Assembly: GCA_009773765.1 (NCBI GenBank)
Contig: WTWZ01000004.1
Coordinates: forward strand, 1 to 64,000
Direction: 5' to 3'
Length of the DNA: 64,000 nt
From: Prolixibacteraceae bacterium
Lineage (GTDB): Bacteria > Bacteroidota > Bacteroidia > Bacteroidales > Prolixibacteraceae
The position numbers and the translations under genes are program-made. Below the pieces are notes generated by a model. The model searched no databases and was not told the origin of the DNA. It saw nothing but the letters and a program-made list of their open reading frames with translations. This document shows positions 18,576 to 27,187 of this stretch, piece after piece (the first letter of the stretch is position 1; each line of letters starts with the position of its first letter).

Positions 18576-18845
18576 TTACCTCTTTTTATTGCCAGCATGA
18601 CCCCTGAATGTACGAGTTGGCGCAAATTCCCCAAGTTTATGGCCTACCATGTTTTCGGTAACATAAACCGGAATAAATTTATTTCCGTTGTGTACTGCAA
18701 TCGTATGGCCAACAAAATCAGGAGAAATTACTGATGCCCTGACCCATGTTTTAACAACCGATTTTTTGTTGGTTTCGTTTAAAGCCAACACTTTTCTTTC
18801 GAGTTTAAAATCGATAAAAGGACCTTTTTTTAATGAACGACTCAT
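18576..18845 (-). CDS. rpsS: 30S ribosomal protein S19
   Basis: The 89-residue protein reads [20 protein letters not shown] and contains [20 protein letters not shown] and [16 protein letters not shown], the complete S19 signature. It pairs with S13 in the 30S head. Confidence 0.98.
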   Translation of the reverse strand: MSRSLKKGPFIDFKLERKVLALNETNKKSVVKTWVRASVISPDFVGHTIAVHNGNKFIPVYVTENMVGHKLGEFAPTRTFRGHAGNKKR

Positions 18846-18861
18846 AATTTATTCCTCTTTT

Positions 18862-19686
<825 letters not shown>

Positions 19687-19692
19687 TCTATA

Positions 19693-19983
19693 TTAAATAT
19701 TACTATAAAAGTCGATGCTTTGTCCTTTTTCCAAGGTAACAATTGCTTTTTTGTAAGCATTTGTTTTGCCGGTAATTACACCGCCTTTGGTAAACCTGGA
19801 CTTTACTTTGCCGCCATGAACCAGGGTATTCACGTTGGCAACAGTTACGCTGTAAAGGCTTTCAATGGCCTTTTTAATCTGCGGTTTTGTTGCCTTCCGG
19901 TTTACCTTAAAACCGTAACGATTGAACCGCTCGGCATGCTGGGTCATTTTTTCGGTAACTAATGGTTTTATTAAAATATCCAT
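19693..19983 (-). CDS. rplW: 50S ribosomal protein L23
   Basis: The 96-residue protein starts MDILIKPLVTEKMTQHAERF and has YGFKVNRKATKPQIKKAIES. L23 sits at the tunnel exit and docks trigger factor and SRP. It lies between rplD and rplB. Confidence 0.97.
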   Translation of the reverse strand: MDILIKPLVTEKMTQHAERFNRYGFKVNRKATKPQIKKAIESLYSVTVANVNTLVHGGKVKSRFTKGGVITGKTNAYKKAIVTLEKGQSIDFYSNI

Positions 19984-19995
19984 TTCTTATAAGCC

Positions 19996-20625
19996 TTAAA
20001 GTTTAAATGCTTCCTCTATTTTATTCACTGAACCTTCCAGGATTACAATAGTTTTTGCGTTAAGTATCTCGTAAGTATTTAATTCAGAAACTGTTACAAC
20101 AGATACATCCTTTAAATTTCTGGAGGACAAATATATACTATTATTTTCGACTGGTAATACGAAAAGTGACTTTTTATCAGCAATTTGCAAATTTGTTCTG
20201 AGTGCCACTATTTCCCTGGTTTTCGGAGCGTCGAGGTTAAAATCCTCGAGGATCAGAATGCTGTTTTCGGCCGCTTTATATGTGAGTGCCGATTTACGTG
20301 CGAGTTGTTTTACTTTTTTGTTCAGTTTGAACTCGTAATTGCGCGGACGCGGGCCAAATATAGTACCACCACCACGAAATAACGGAGATTTAATGCTCCC
20401 CGCGCGGGCTCCTCCAGTACCTTTTTGCTTCTTAATTTTGCGGGTACTTCCGGCTATTTCGGCACGTTCTTTCGATTTGGATGTTCCCTGCCTTTGATTG
20501 GCCATGTATTGTTTCACATCGAGGTAAATGGCATGGTCGCTTGGCTCAATACCGAAAATCTCGTCGTTTAAAACAACTTTTCTTCCGGTTTCTTTTCCTT
20601 CCTTATTCAGTACGCTTATTTCCAT
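19996..20625 (-). CDS. rplD: 50S ribosomal protein L4
   Basis: The 209-residue protein shows the L4 loop [20 protein letters not shown] and [21 protein letters not shown]4 lines the exit tunnel and in E. coli also controls the S10 operon. Its ATG lies ten bases inside the end of rplC, so the two genes overlap and are probably coupled. Confidence 0.98.
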   Translation of the reverse strand: MEISVLNKEGKETGRKVVLNDEIFGIEPSDHAIYLDVKQYMANQRQGTSKSKERAEIAGSTRKIKKQKGTGGARAGSIKSPLFRGGGTIFGPRPRNYEFKLNKKVKQLARKSALTYKAAENSILILEDFNLDAPKTREIVALRTNLQIADKKSLFVLPVENNSIYLSSRNLKDVSVVTVSELNTYEILNAKTIVILEGSVNKIEEAFKL

Positions 20626-21245
20626 TGTTTCCTTAGCATTAAGTATGAACCTTTGGCGCCGGGTACAGAACCTTTTACCACAATTAAATTCTTTTCAGGA
20701 ATTACCTTCAGGATGAGCAGGTTTTCGATGGTAACAGTTTTTCCGCCATCTCTTCCGGCCATTCTCATTCCCTTAAACACTCGCGATGGCCACGATGATG
20801 CTCCAATTGAACCTGGCGCGCGCAACCTGTTGTGCTGTCCGTGTGTGGCATCGTTTACCCCGCGGAAATTATGCCTTTTTACTACTCCCTGGAAACCTTT
20901 TCCTTTTGAGACTCCGTCAACATCAATATAATCATTTTCATGAAAAATGTTTACTTCGATTTCCTGTCCCAATTCGTACTCTTCCTGGTAGGTGTTTTTA
21001 AACTCTGCCACTTTGCGTTTTGGTGTAGCACCGGCCTTTTTAAAATGGCCCAACTCCGCTTTCGTCGTGTGTTTTTCTTTTTTATCGCCGTAAGCAAGTT
21101 GTAACGCTTCATAGCCATCGGTTTCTTCGGTCTTCACTTGTGTGATTACACAAGGACCGGCTTCAATCACAGTGCATGGGATGTTTTTCCCCTCAACACT
21201 GAATACGGATGTCATTCCGATTTTTTTTCCAATAATACCAGCCAT
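20616..21245 (-). CDS. rplC: 50S ribosomal protein L3
   Basis: The 209-residue protein begins [20 protein letters not shown] and has the conserved [20 protein letters not shown] and [21 protein letters not shown]3 is an early assembly protein near the peptidyl-transferase centre. It overlaps rplD by ten bases. Confidence 0.98.
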   Translation of the reverse strand: MAGIIGKKIGMTSVFSVEGKNIPCTVIEAGPCVITQVKTEETDGYEALQLAYGDKKEKHTTKAELGHFKKAGATPKRKVAEFKNTYQEEYELGQEIEVNIFHENDYIDVDGVSKGKGFQGVVKRHNFRGVNDATHGQHNRLRAPGSIGASSWPSRVFKGMRMAGRDGGKTVTIENLLILKVIPEKNLIVVKGSVPGAKGSYLMLRKQWK

Positions 21246-21264
21246 TTTCGACTACTTTTAGTTA

Positions 21265-21570
21265 TCAAACTTTAATTTCTACTTCAACGCCACTGGGTAA
21301 TTCCAGCTTCATTAAGGCGTCGATTGTTTTTGCGGTTGAGCTGTAAATGTCGATCAGACGTTTGTATGAAGACAATTGAAACTGTTCCCTCGATTTTTTA
21401 TTTACGAAGGTCGATCTTAAAACTGTAAAAACCCTGCGGTGTGTTGGCAGCGGGATTGGTCCACTTACTATAGCCCCGGTAGTTTTAACTGTTTTTACAA
21501 TCTTTTCAGCCGACTTGTCAACCAAGTTGTGATCGTACGATTTTAGCTTAATCCTGATCTTTTGACTCAT
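21265..21570 (-). CDS. rpsJ: 30S ribosomal protein S10
   Basis: The 101-residue protein reads [20 protein letters not shown], then [18 protein letters not shown], the normal S10 signature (and NusE antitermination partner). It follows fusA by 18 bases, so the str and S10 operons are joined. No tuf gene lies between them. Confidence 0.98.
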   Translation of the reverse strand: MSQKIRIKLKSYDHNLVDKSAEKIVKTVKTTGAIVSGPIPLPTHRRVFTVLRSTFVNKKSREQFQLSSYKRLIDIYSSTAKTIDALMKLELPSGVEVEIKV

Positions 21571-21588
21571 GGTGAGAAATTGTTATAA

Positions 21589-23703
21589 TTAATTTAATAA
21601 ATCAGTTTTTCCTTTAATATTTTCAAGGACTTTTTCGGCCAAAGCCTTAGGTACTTCCTGGTAGTGGCTAAATTCCATTGAAGAGGTAGCCCTGCCCGAC
21701 GATAATGTGCGCAATACGGTTACATAACCAAATTGCTCCGCCAGCGGAACTTTGGCACTAATTACCTTTGCACCGCCCTTGGTTTCCATTCCTGATACAT
21801 CGCCGCGCCGACGGTTTAAATCCCCAATGATATCACCCATGTATTCCTCAGGAGTTACAATTTCGAGTTTCATAATAGGTTCAAGCAATTTAGGGCCAGC
21901 TTTTGATGCTGCACTCCTGAATGCCTGGCGCGCACATATTTCGAATGATAACTGGTCGGAGTCAACAGCATGGAACGATCCATCGAGCAGTGTTACTTTT
22001 AAACTGTCAACCGGAAATCCAGCCAGCGGCCCGTTTAACAATGCACTTTCAAATCCTTTCTGAACCGGAGGAATAAATTCTTTTGGAATTCTGCCTCCCT
22101 TAACTGCATCAATAAATGTCAATCCAACTGTACCTGCATCAGCCGGTTCTATTTTCACAATAATATCGGCAAATTTTCCACGGCCACCTGATTGTTTCTT
22201 AAAGACTTCACGCAGTTCAACAACCTTGCTGATTGCTTCTTTATAAGCAACCTGGGGCGCCCCCTGGTTACATTCGACCTTAAACTCCCGGCGCAGGCGA
22301 TCTACAAGAATTTCGAGGTGAAGCTCACCCATTCCGCGAATAACTGTCTGTCCGGAATCAGGATCGGTATTTACCCTGAAAGTTGGATCTTCTTCTGCCA
22401 GTTTTGATAATCCCTGTGAGAGTTTATCAATATCTTTCTGAGATTTTGGTTCGATGGCAATTCCGATTACGGGTTCCGGAAAATCCATGCTTTCCAGCAC
22501 AATTGGATGCGATAAATCGCAAAGTGTATCGCCGGTGCGGATATCTTTAAACCCAACAGCAGCGCAAATATCGCCCGCTTCTATAAAATCTTTTGGATTT
22601 TGTTTATTCGAGTCCATTTGATATAACCTTGAAATGCGCTCTTTTTTGCCGGTCCGTGTATTTAAAACGGTTATACCACCATCAATTTTACCTGAATAAA
22701 CCCTGATGTATGCCAGACGACCTACAAATGGATCGGTGGCAATTTTAAATGCCAGGGCAGCCAGCGGCTCATTAACGTCGGCATTACGTGTTTCTTCCTT
22801 ACCAGTCCAGGGATTAATACCGGTTACATAACCGTTATCAAGCGGGCTTGGCAGGAATGCACAAACTGAATCGAGCAAGCGTTGTACTCCCTTGTTTTTA
22901 AAAGCTGAACCACACATCATCGGGATTATTACCCCGGCAATGGTTGCTTTGCGGATAACGGCAAGCATTTCATCTTTTGTGATTGATTCAGAGTCTTCGA
23001 AATAACGTTCCAAAAGTTCATCGTCAACTTCAGCAACCGATTCAACCAGTTTACCCCTCCACTCCACAGCCATTTCAACCAGATTGGCAGGAATTTCTTC
23101 CAATTTGAAAGCTGTTACCTTATTTTCATCTTCGTACCAGCGTACAGCTTTCATCTCGATAAGGTCGATAACGCCTTCAAACTTTTCTTCAGCACCAATT
23201 GGGATTTGCACCGGAACTGGATTTGCGCTTAGTTTTTCTTTTATTTCGCCGTACACCTTGAAAAAATCGGCGCCTGAACGGTCCATCTTATTTACAAATG
23301 CGATTCGCGGCACACCGTATTTTTCGGCCTGGCGCCATACGGTTTCCGACTGCGCTTCAACTCCCCCTACGGCACAAAACAGTGCAACAGCGCCATCGAG
23401 TACACGTAGTGATCGCTCAACTTCAACGGTAAAATCAACGTGTCCGGGTGTATCTATAATATTGATTTTGTGTTCAACATCCTTATATTTCCAGTAGGTA
23501 GTGGTTGCAGCAGCAGTAATCGTAATTCCCCTTTCCTGTTCCTGCTCCATCCAGTCCATTGTAGCAGCGCCATCATGCACTTCACCAATGCGGTGGGTCA
23601 ATCCTGTATAGAACAGGATGCGCTCCGAAACGGTGGTCTTCCCTGCATCAATGTGCGCCATAATACCAATGTTCCTGGTAAAATTCAAATCTTGTTTAGC
23701 CAT
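21589..23703 (-). CDS. fusA: translation elongation factor G
   Basis: The 704-residue GTPase drives ribosomal translocation. The P-loop AHIDAGKTT is at residues 16-24, followed by switch I ([16 protein letters not shown]), DTPGHVDF and [10 protein letters not shown]. Domains II-V follow, with the family's [18 protein letters not shown] in domain III. Length and order are those of canonical EF-G in the str operon between rpsG and rpsJ. Confidence 0.98.
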   Translation of the reverse strand: MAKQDLNFTRNIGIMAHIDAGKTTVSERILFYTGLTHRIGEVHDGAATMDWMEQEQERGITITAAATTTYWKYKDVEHKINIIDTPGHVDFTVEVERSLRVLDGAVALFCAVGGVEAQSETVWRQAEKYGVPRIAFVNKMDRSGADFFKVYGEIKEKLSANPVPVQIPIGAEEKFEGVIDLIEMKAVRWYEDENKVTAFKLEEIPANLVEMAVEWRGKLVESVAEVDDELLERYFEDSESITKDEMLAVIRKATIAGVIIPMMCGSAFKNKGVQRLLDSVCAFLPSPLDNGYVTGINPWTGKEETRNADVNEPLAALAFKIATDPFVGRLAYIRVYSGKIDGGITVLNTRTGKKERISRLYQMDSNKQNPKDFIEAGDICAAVGFKDIRTGDTLCDLSHPIVLESMDFPEPVIGIAIEPKSQKDIDKLSQGLSKLAEEDPTFRVNTDPDSGQTVIRGMGELHLEILVDRLRREFKVECNQGAPQVAYKEAISKVVELREVFKKQSGGRGKFADIIVKIEPADAGTVGLTFIDAVKGGRIPKEFIPPVQKGFESALLNGPLAGFPVDSLKVTLLDGSFHAVDSDQLSFEICARQAFRSAASKAGPKLLEPIMKLEIVTPEEYMGDIIGDLNRRRGDVSGMETKGGAKVISAKVPLAEQFGYVTVLRTLSSGRATSSMEFSHYQEVPKALAEKVLENIKGKTDLLN

Positions 23704-23747
23704 TTTATAATTTTCTAATCCTAATCCAATCCAATAAATTTGCTAAA

Positions 23748-24224
23748 CTAAAACCTGAAATGTGCGAAAGCACGGTTGGCATCAGCCATGCGGTGAGTAT
23801 CTTCTTTCTTTTTATAAGCGCCGCCTTCCTGGTTGAAAGCTGCAACTATTTCTGCTGATAATTTATCGGCCATTGATTTACCCGAACGTTTACGGGCAAA
23901 CAGAATCATGTTCTTAATACTGATTGATTCTTTTCTTTCAGGCCTGATTTCCATAGGTACCTGGAATGTGGCGCCACCAACCCTGCGGCTTTTTACTTCA
24001 ACGGCAGGGGTAATGTTTTCCAATGCTTTTTTCCAAACATCGAGTGGAGTTAAGTCAGTATCCTTCACTCGTTTTTCGACCATTTCCAATGAATCGTAAA
24101 AAACAGTGTAAGCTGTTGATTTTTTACCATCCACCATTAAATCGTTGACAAACCGGGTTACCAATGTATCGTTGAACTTTGGGTCCGGTAACAGATGTCT
24201 CTTCTTTGGTTTCGACTTTCTCAT
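23748..24224 (-). CDS. rpsG: 30S ribosomal protein S7
   Basis: The 158-residue protein has [20 protein letters not shown] at the start, then [20 protein letters not shown] and the end [21 protein letters not shown]-type tail. S7 starts assembly of the 30S head and in E. coli represses the str operon through a site between rpsL and rpsG. Here that gap is 124 bases, the longest inside the run. Confidence 0.98.
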   Translation of the reverse strand: MRKSKPKKRHLLPDPKFNDTLVTRFVNDLMVDGKKSTAYTVFYDSLEMVEKRVKDTDLTPLDVWKKALENITPAVEVKSRRVGGATFQVPMEIRPERKESISIKNMILFARKRSGKSMADKLSAEIVAAFNQEGGAYKKKEDTHRMADANRAFAHFRF

Positions 24225-24348
24225 TTTTACTTTTTTTAGTGTTATTTTAATTGGTTGCCCTCAGGCGGTCTTCAGCCTGAACTCCGGAAGACATTTTAGA
24301 GTCAGATTTACTCAACCAAACCACTGTAAATAACAGGTTATTAATTAT
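24225..24348 (-). promoter_or_regulatory. rpsL-rpsG spacer, candidate S7 feedback site
   Basis: Gaps elsewhere in this 30-gene run are mostly under 30 bases, but this one is 124. It holds a small hairpin, TCAGGC at 24266-24271 with GCCTGA at 24280-24285. In E. coli the S7 repressor binds the rpsL-rpsG intercistronic RNA, so a similar role here is plausible. No fold was computed, and the site is an inference from position. Confidence 0.3.
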
Positions 24349-24753
24349 TTATTTCTTTTTAGCTTGTGCGGCCACTTGCCCCGGTTTGGGTCTTTTTGTG
24401 CCATATTTCGAACGGCGCTGCGAACGTCCGTTAACACCGGCAGTATCAAGTGCGCCGCGGATAAGGTGGTAACGCACCCCTGGAAGGTCTTTTACCCTGC
24501 CCCCGCGAACCAGCACAATTGAGTGCTCCTGCAGGTTGTGGCCTTCACCCGGAATGTAGGCATTCACCTCTTTACTGTTGGTTAACCTTACCCTGGCTAC
24601 CTTTCGCATTGCCGAGTTTGGTTTTTTTGGCGTTGTTGTGTAAACGCGGACACATACCCCGCGACGTTGCGGGCATGAATCTAAAGCTGGAGATTTGCTC
24701 TTATCAACTTTACTTTGTCTTCCTTTTCTAACTAACTGTTGAATAGTTGGCAT
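24349..24753 (-). CDS. rpsL: 30S ribosomal protein S12
   Basis: The 134-residue protein starts [20 protein letters not shown] and has the decoding-site motif [12 protein letters not shown], with Lys43 (the usual streptomycin-sensitivity position) unchanged, then [20 protein letters not shown]. The C-terminal tail is basic. It is the first gene of the run, about 40 bases after the nearer of two promoters. Confidence 0.98.
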   Translation of the reverse strand: MPTIQQLVRKGRQSKVDKSKSPALDSCPQRRGVCVRVYTTTPKKPNSAMRKVARVRLTNSKEVNAYIPGEGHNLQEHSIVLVRGGRVKDLPGVRYHLIRGALDTAGVNGRSQRRSKYGTKRPKPGQVAAQAKKK

Positions 24754-24799
24754 AAATACCTGTTTTTTATATAGTTAATAATCTTTTCAAAATCGGACT

Positions 24800-24829
24800 G
24801 CAAAAGTATGCAAAATTCCTTAAAAACAA
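24800..24829 (-). promoter_or_regulatory. proximal promoter of the ribosomal protein run
   Basis: TTG at 24827-24829 and TACTTTTGC at 24800-24808, both on the minus strand, are separated by 18 bases. This matches the Bacteroidota sigma-A pattern TTG-(17-23)-TAnnTTTG. Transcription should begin near 24793, leaving a leader of about 40 bases before the rpsL ATG. Confidence 0.8.
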
Positions 24830-24873
24830 CCGTTTATGAGGGAAAAATACATACCTCCCCCTAAAAACGGTGT

Positions 24874-24903
24874 GCAAAAGTACTATTTTGATTTAAAGTA
24901 CAA
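24874..24903 (-). promoter_or_regulatory. distal promoter of the ribosomal protein run
   Basis: TTG at 24901-24903 and TACTTTTGC at 24874-24882, minus strand, again with 18 bases between. The -7 box is identical to the proximal one and lies 74 bases further upstream. The remaining stretch to the hlyD stop (24904-25132) is AT-rich; I see no gene or clear terminator in it. Confidence 0.75.
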
Positions 24904-25132
24904 TGTCAATTTTATCTTTTTTTCCAAAAAATTAAAATTGAAATGAATTGAAAGCAATTGTTTTATTTAAGATTCTTCGAAAACAAGGTATAATTGATAT
25001 CTCATGTGATAAAAAGCAAAAAACGAATAAATCTCAATTTGTAAAATTTCAAAATTAAAACAGTGTCAAGATTGAATTTTGATATTTGGTTTTTGGGGAT
25101 TTCAATTTCCATGCAACAAACTATTACTTTGA

Positions 25133-26443
25133 CTAAAACCTCTCACGAAAAACGGATACCAGCGGTTCAACCAAACGTTCGATTAACCGGCGGTCTTTGG
25201 TGATGATTTCGGCAGCGCCCTGCATTTCCTGGTTAAACGGGAGTTCTTTTTTATAATTGGTTACGAGGTTATCGGTCAATTTGATTTCAGCAGTGTAATA
25301 ACTACCTTTTTCATTGGTTACCGGCACCATTGAAATATTAGTGATTTCCCCTTCCAGCAGTCCGTATTCCATGTAGGGATAATTGTCGAGTTTAATGTTG
25401 ACACGTTGCCCAACTTCAACTTTACCTGCACCAGCAATGGGAACGGTTGCTTTCCCGATAATTTCCTGCCTGTTTTCAGGAACCACGTTAAATACCACAT
25501 TCCCGGCTGACACAAACTGGTTTACACTCCAGAAATTGGTAAATGTAACCTGCCCTGCAATGGGTGATTTCAATACAAAAGCCTGCCCCCACGCTTTTAA
25601 CTGGTTAACAAGGTTATCATATTTTTCTTTGAGGGCAGCCAGTAACTTGTTCTCAGTTTCGGCTTTCAGCACTTTTTGTTCCTGAATTTGCTGTTTCAAC
25701 TGGTTCATTGTTATTTGCGTGCTTGCCAGGTTGGTCATCGCATTTCGGTAAGCATATTTTTGCTTTAACATGGCTGCCTGCGATTTTTCAAAATCGACAT
25801 CGGACATCACTTTCCGCAAATGCAAAACCGAATCGCGGTGAAACTGGCTCGATGCCAGAATATAATCCTGGTTTAAAACGCTTATTTGCTGCCTGAGTTT
25901 TTCGTAATAATTGGCATAATCGGTTACCTGTTTTTCCAGCGACTTAATTCGCTGCTCGTAAGTATTGAAGCTTACCGACGTTTGGTATTCGCGAAGCTGG
26001 CTTACCAGCGACGAATAATAAGCATGATTCTGGCCAAGGCTGTATTCCTTGTTAAACGTAAGGGTACTCAACAATCCGGGTTGACTAAAATACGGCTGAA
26101 TTCTTTCGAGTAACCCAATCAGTTCGTAAGCATCTTCATAATTTGCCGGATTCTCGATGATTGCTAAAATTGAATTGGCTTCGACTTTTTGTTTATCGGC
26201 AACAAAAATTTTATCGAGTTTCCCATCCGATCGTGCAACCACGGAAACAGGCGGATTTTCGGAAACAATAGTAACCCGCGCGTTGATAATATCGGGATAT
26301 TTGTAAAAATAACTACCTGCAAGTAAAATAACAACCACAATCAGAATAATGGTAATTCCCCATCTTACAATCCAACGGGGAGGAGTCCCCATTATTTCCT
26401 GTACTTCATCGGAGCGAATTTCTATTTTAGTTGATTCTGACAT
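25133..26443 (-). CDS. HlyD-family secretion adaptor (membrane fusion protein)
   Basis: The 436-residue protein has a short cytoplasmic N-terminus, one membrane anchor (about residues 28-48, rich in Ile/Val) and a periplasmic part. A biotinyl-lipoyl half (VARSDGKLDKIFVADKQKVE, near residue 70-90) precedes a long helical hairpin (about 130-280), and the second half (LKSPIAGQVTF) follows. Such adaptors link a C39 or type I ABC transporter to an outer-membrane TolC channel. The ABC transporter is upstream on the same strand, but a toxin-antitoxin module lies between. Its ATG overlaps the toxin stop by one base (TAATG). No TolC gene is adjacent. Confidence 0.85.
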   Translation of the reverse strand: MSESTKIEIRSDEVQEIMGTPPRWIVRWGITIILIVVVILLAGSYFYKYPDIINARVTIVSENPPVSVVARSDGKLDKIFVADKQKVEANSILAIIENPANYEDAYELIGLLERIQPYFSQPGLLSTLTFNKEYSLGQNHAYYSSLVSQLREYQTSVSFNTYEQRIKSLEKQVTDYANYYEKLRQQISVLNQDYILASSQFHRDSVLHLRKVMSDVDFEKSQAAMLKQKYAYRNAMTNLASTQITMNQLKQQIQEQKVLKAETENKLLAALKEKYDNLVNQLKAWGQAFVLKSPIAGQVTFTNFWSVNQFVSAGNVVFNVVPENRQEIIGKATVPIAGAGKVEVGQRVNIKLDNYPYMEYGLLEGEITNISMVPVTNEKGSYYTAEIKLTDNLVTNYKKELPFNQEMQGAAEIITKDRRLIERLVEPLVSVFRERF

Positions 26444-26821
26444 TATCTCATCAAGTTCAAATTTTCAATCCGCTCAAAATGCTTTAAATTCAACGTTGCA
26501 ATTGGCATTTCATAAGCCATGGCGGTTGCACCAATTAATATATCGGCTAAATCTATCATTTTATTCTTTTTCAGCAATTCTAAATAAATTTTTTATAGCC
26601 GAATCAGAACAAGCTTTATCAAATGGTAAAATAGTCAGACTTTCACAAAGCTTATCCCAATAATCTGAATGTGATTTTTTATTACCGACACCAACTTCGT
26701 AATAAGTAATTGCTGAAATCGACAACTCAGTGTGCAAATTTGAAATTTGATAAAAAAAGGTATTTTGTTTATCCTTCTTTCGGAATAACTCTATTAATAC
26801 TGAAGAGTCTAATACAATCAT
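26443..26821 (-). pseudogene. VapC-like PIN-domain toxin, frameshifted
   Basis: The first frame (26821 down to 26561, 86 codons) starts MIVLDSSVLIELFRKK with the PIN-domain acidic residues Asp5 and Glu42 (YYEVGVG), and stops after FRIAEKE. The rest of the domain is in another frame: LLKKNKMIDLADILIGATAM and then IATLNLKHFERIENLNLM, ending at TAA 26443-26445. Together they make one normal-length VapC. The junction lies near 26561-26575 in an A-rich run (CTGAAAAAGAATAAAA), a likely slippage point. It could be a true frameshift mutation, a sequencing error in the homopolymer, or, less likely, ribosomal frameshifting. Upstream the gene overlaps its antitoxin by four bases. Confidence 0.75.
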
Positions 26822-27045
26822 GCAATTCTGGATTTATTGATAGAGTTTCTGGCTTCCTGAAAATCATTAAAATCTGATTTTGTCCAAGTGGGCGACTGAA
26901 GTACCAATTCCTGAATATTTTCAGCCGTTTTTTTTAAAGTTAAATCTCTCTGCAAAGTCCTTGTCAACTTTTCAATATCCTTTTTTGGAAGTTGATGAAT
27001 CAGTTTTAAAATTTGAGCGTAATCTATTTTAATTGTTAGTTCCAT
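26818..27045 (-). CDS. antitoxin of a VapBC-like module
   Basis: The 75-residue protein starts MELTIKIDYAQILKLIHQLP and continues with charged, helical sequence (KKDIEKLTRTLQRDLTLKKT), ending in a segment (SPTWTKSDFNDFQEARNSIN) likely to wrap the toxin. Upstream codons up to 27093 are open only from a TTG that lies in the promoter, so the ATG at 27043-27045 is the start. It overlaps the PIN toxin by four bases (ATGA), the usual coupling in such modules. The antitoxin call rests mainly on this arrangement. Confidence 0.7.
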   Translation of the reverse strand: MELTIKIDYAQILKLIHQLPKKDIEKLTRTLQRDLTLKKTAENIQELVLQSPTWTKSDFNDFQEARNSINKSRIA

Positions 27046-27063
27046 AATGATTTCATTATATGT

Positions 27064-27093
27064 CAAAAATACAAAAAGAAAAAACTCCATCAA
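27064..27093 (-). promoter_or_regulatory. promoter of the toxin-antitoxin module and probably hlyD
   Basis: TTG at 27091-27093 and TATTTTTG at 27064-27071 on the minus strand, separated by 19 bases, match the Bacteroidota pattern. Transcription would start near 27058, about a dozen bases before the antitoxin ATG. Because hlyD follows the toxin with a one-base overlap, this promoter should also read hlyD. Confidence 0.7.
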
Positions 27094-27151
27094 ATATCAT
27101 TCATCCTGACAAATGAATTCTTTTAAACTTCAAAATTCACTTTTCCCGTCT

Positions 27152-27168
27152 CCTTCCCCCGGGGAAGG
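27152..27168. repeat. palindrome downstream of the ABC transporter
   Basis: CCTTCCCC at 27152-27159 and GGGGAAGG at 27161-27168 form a near-perfect palindrome with one central base. It lies 20 bases after the transporter stop and resembles in composition the palindrome inserted inside the same gene at 29094-29112. It may act as a weak terminator, but no U tract follows on the minus strand. Confidence 0.6.
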
Positions 27169-27187
27169 CCAGAATTGGGCTTCTCTT

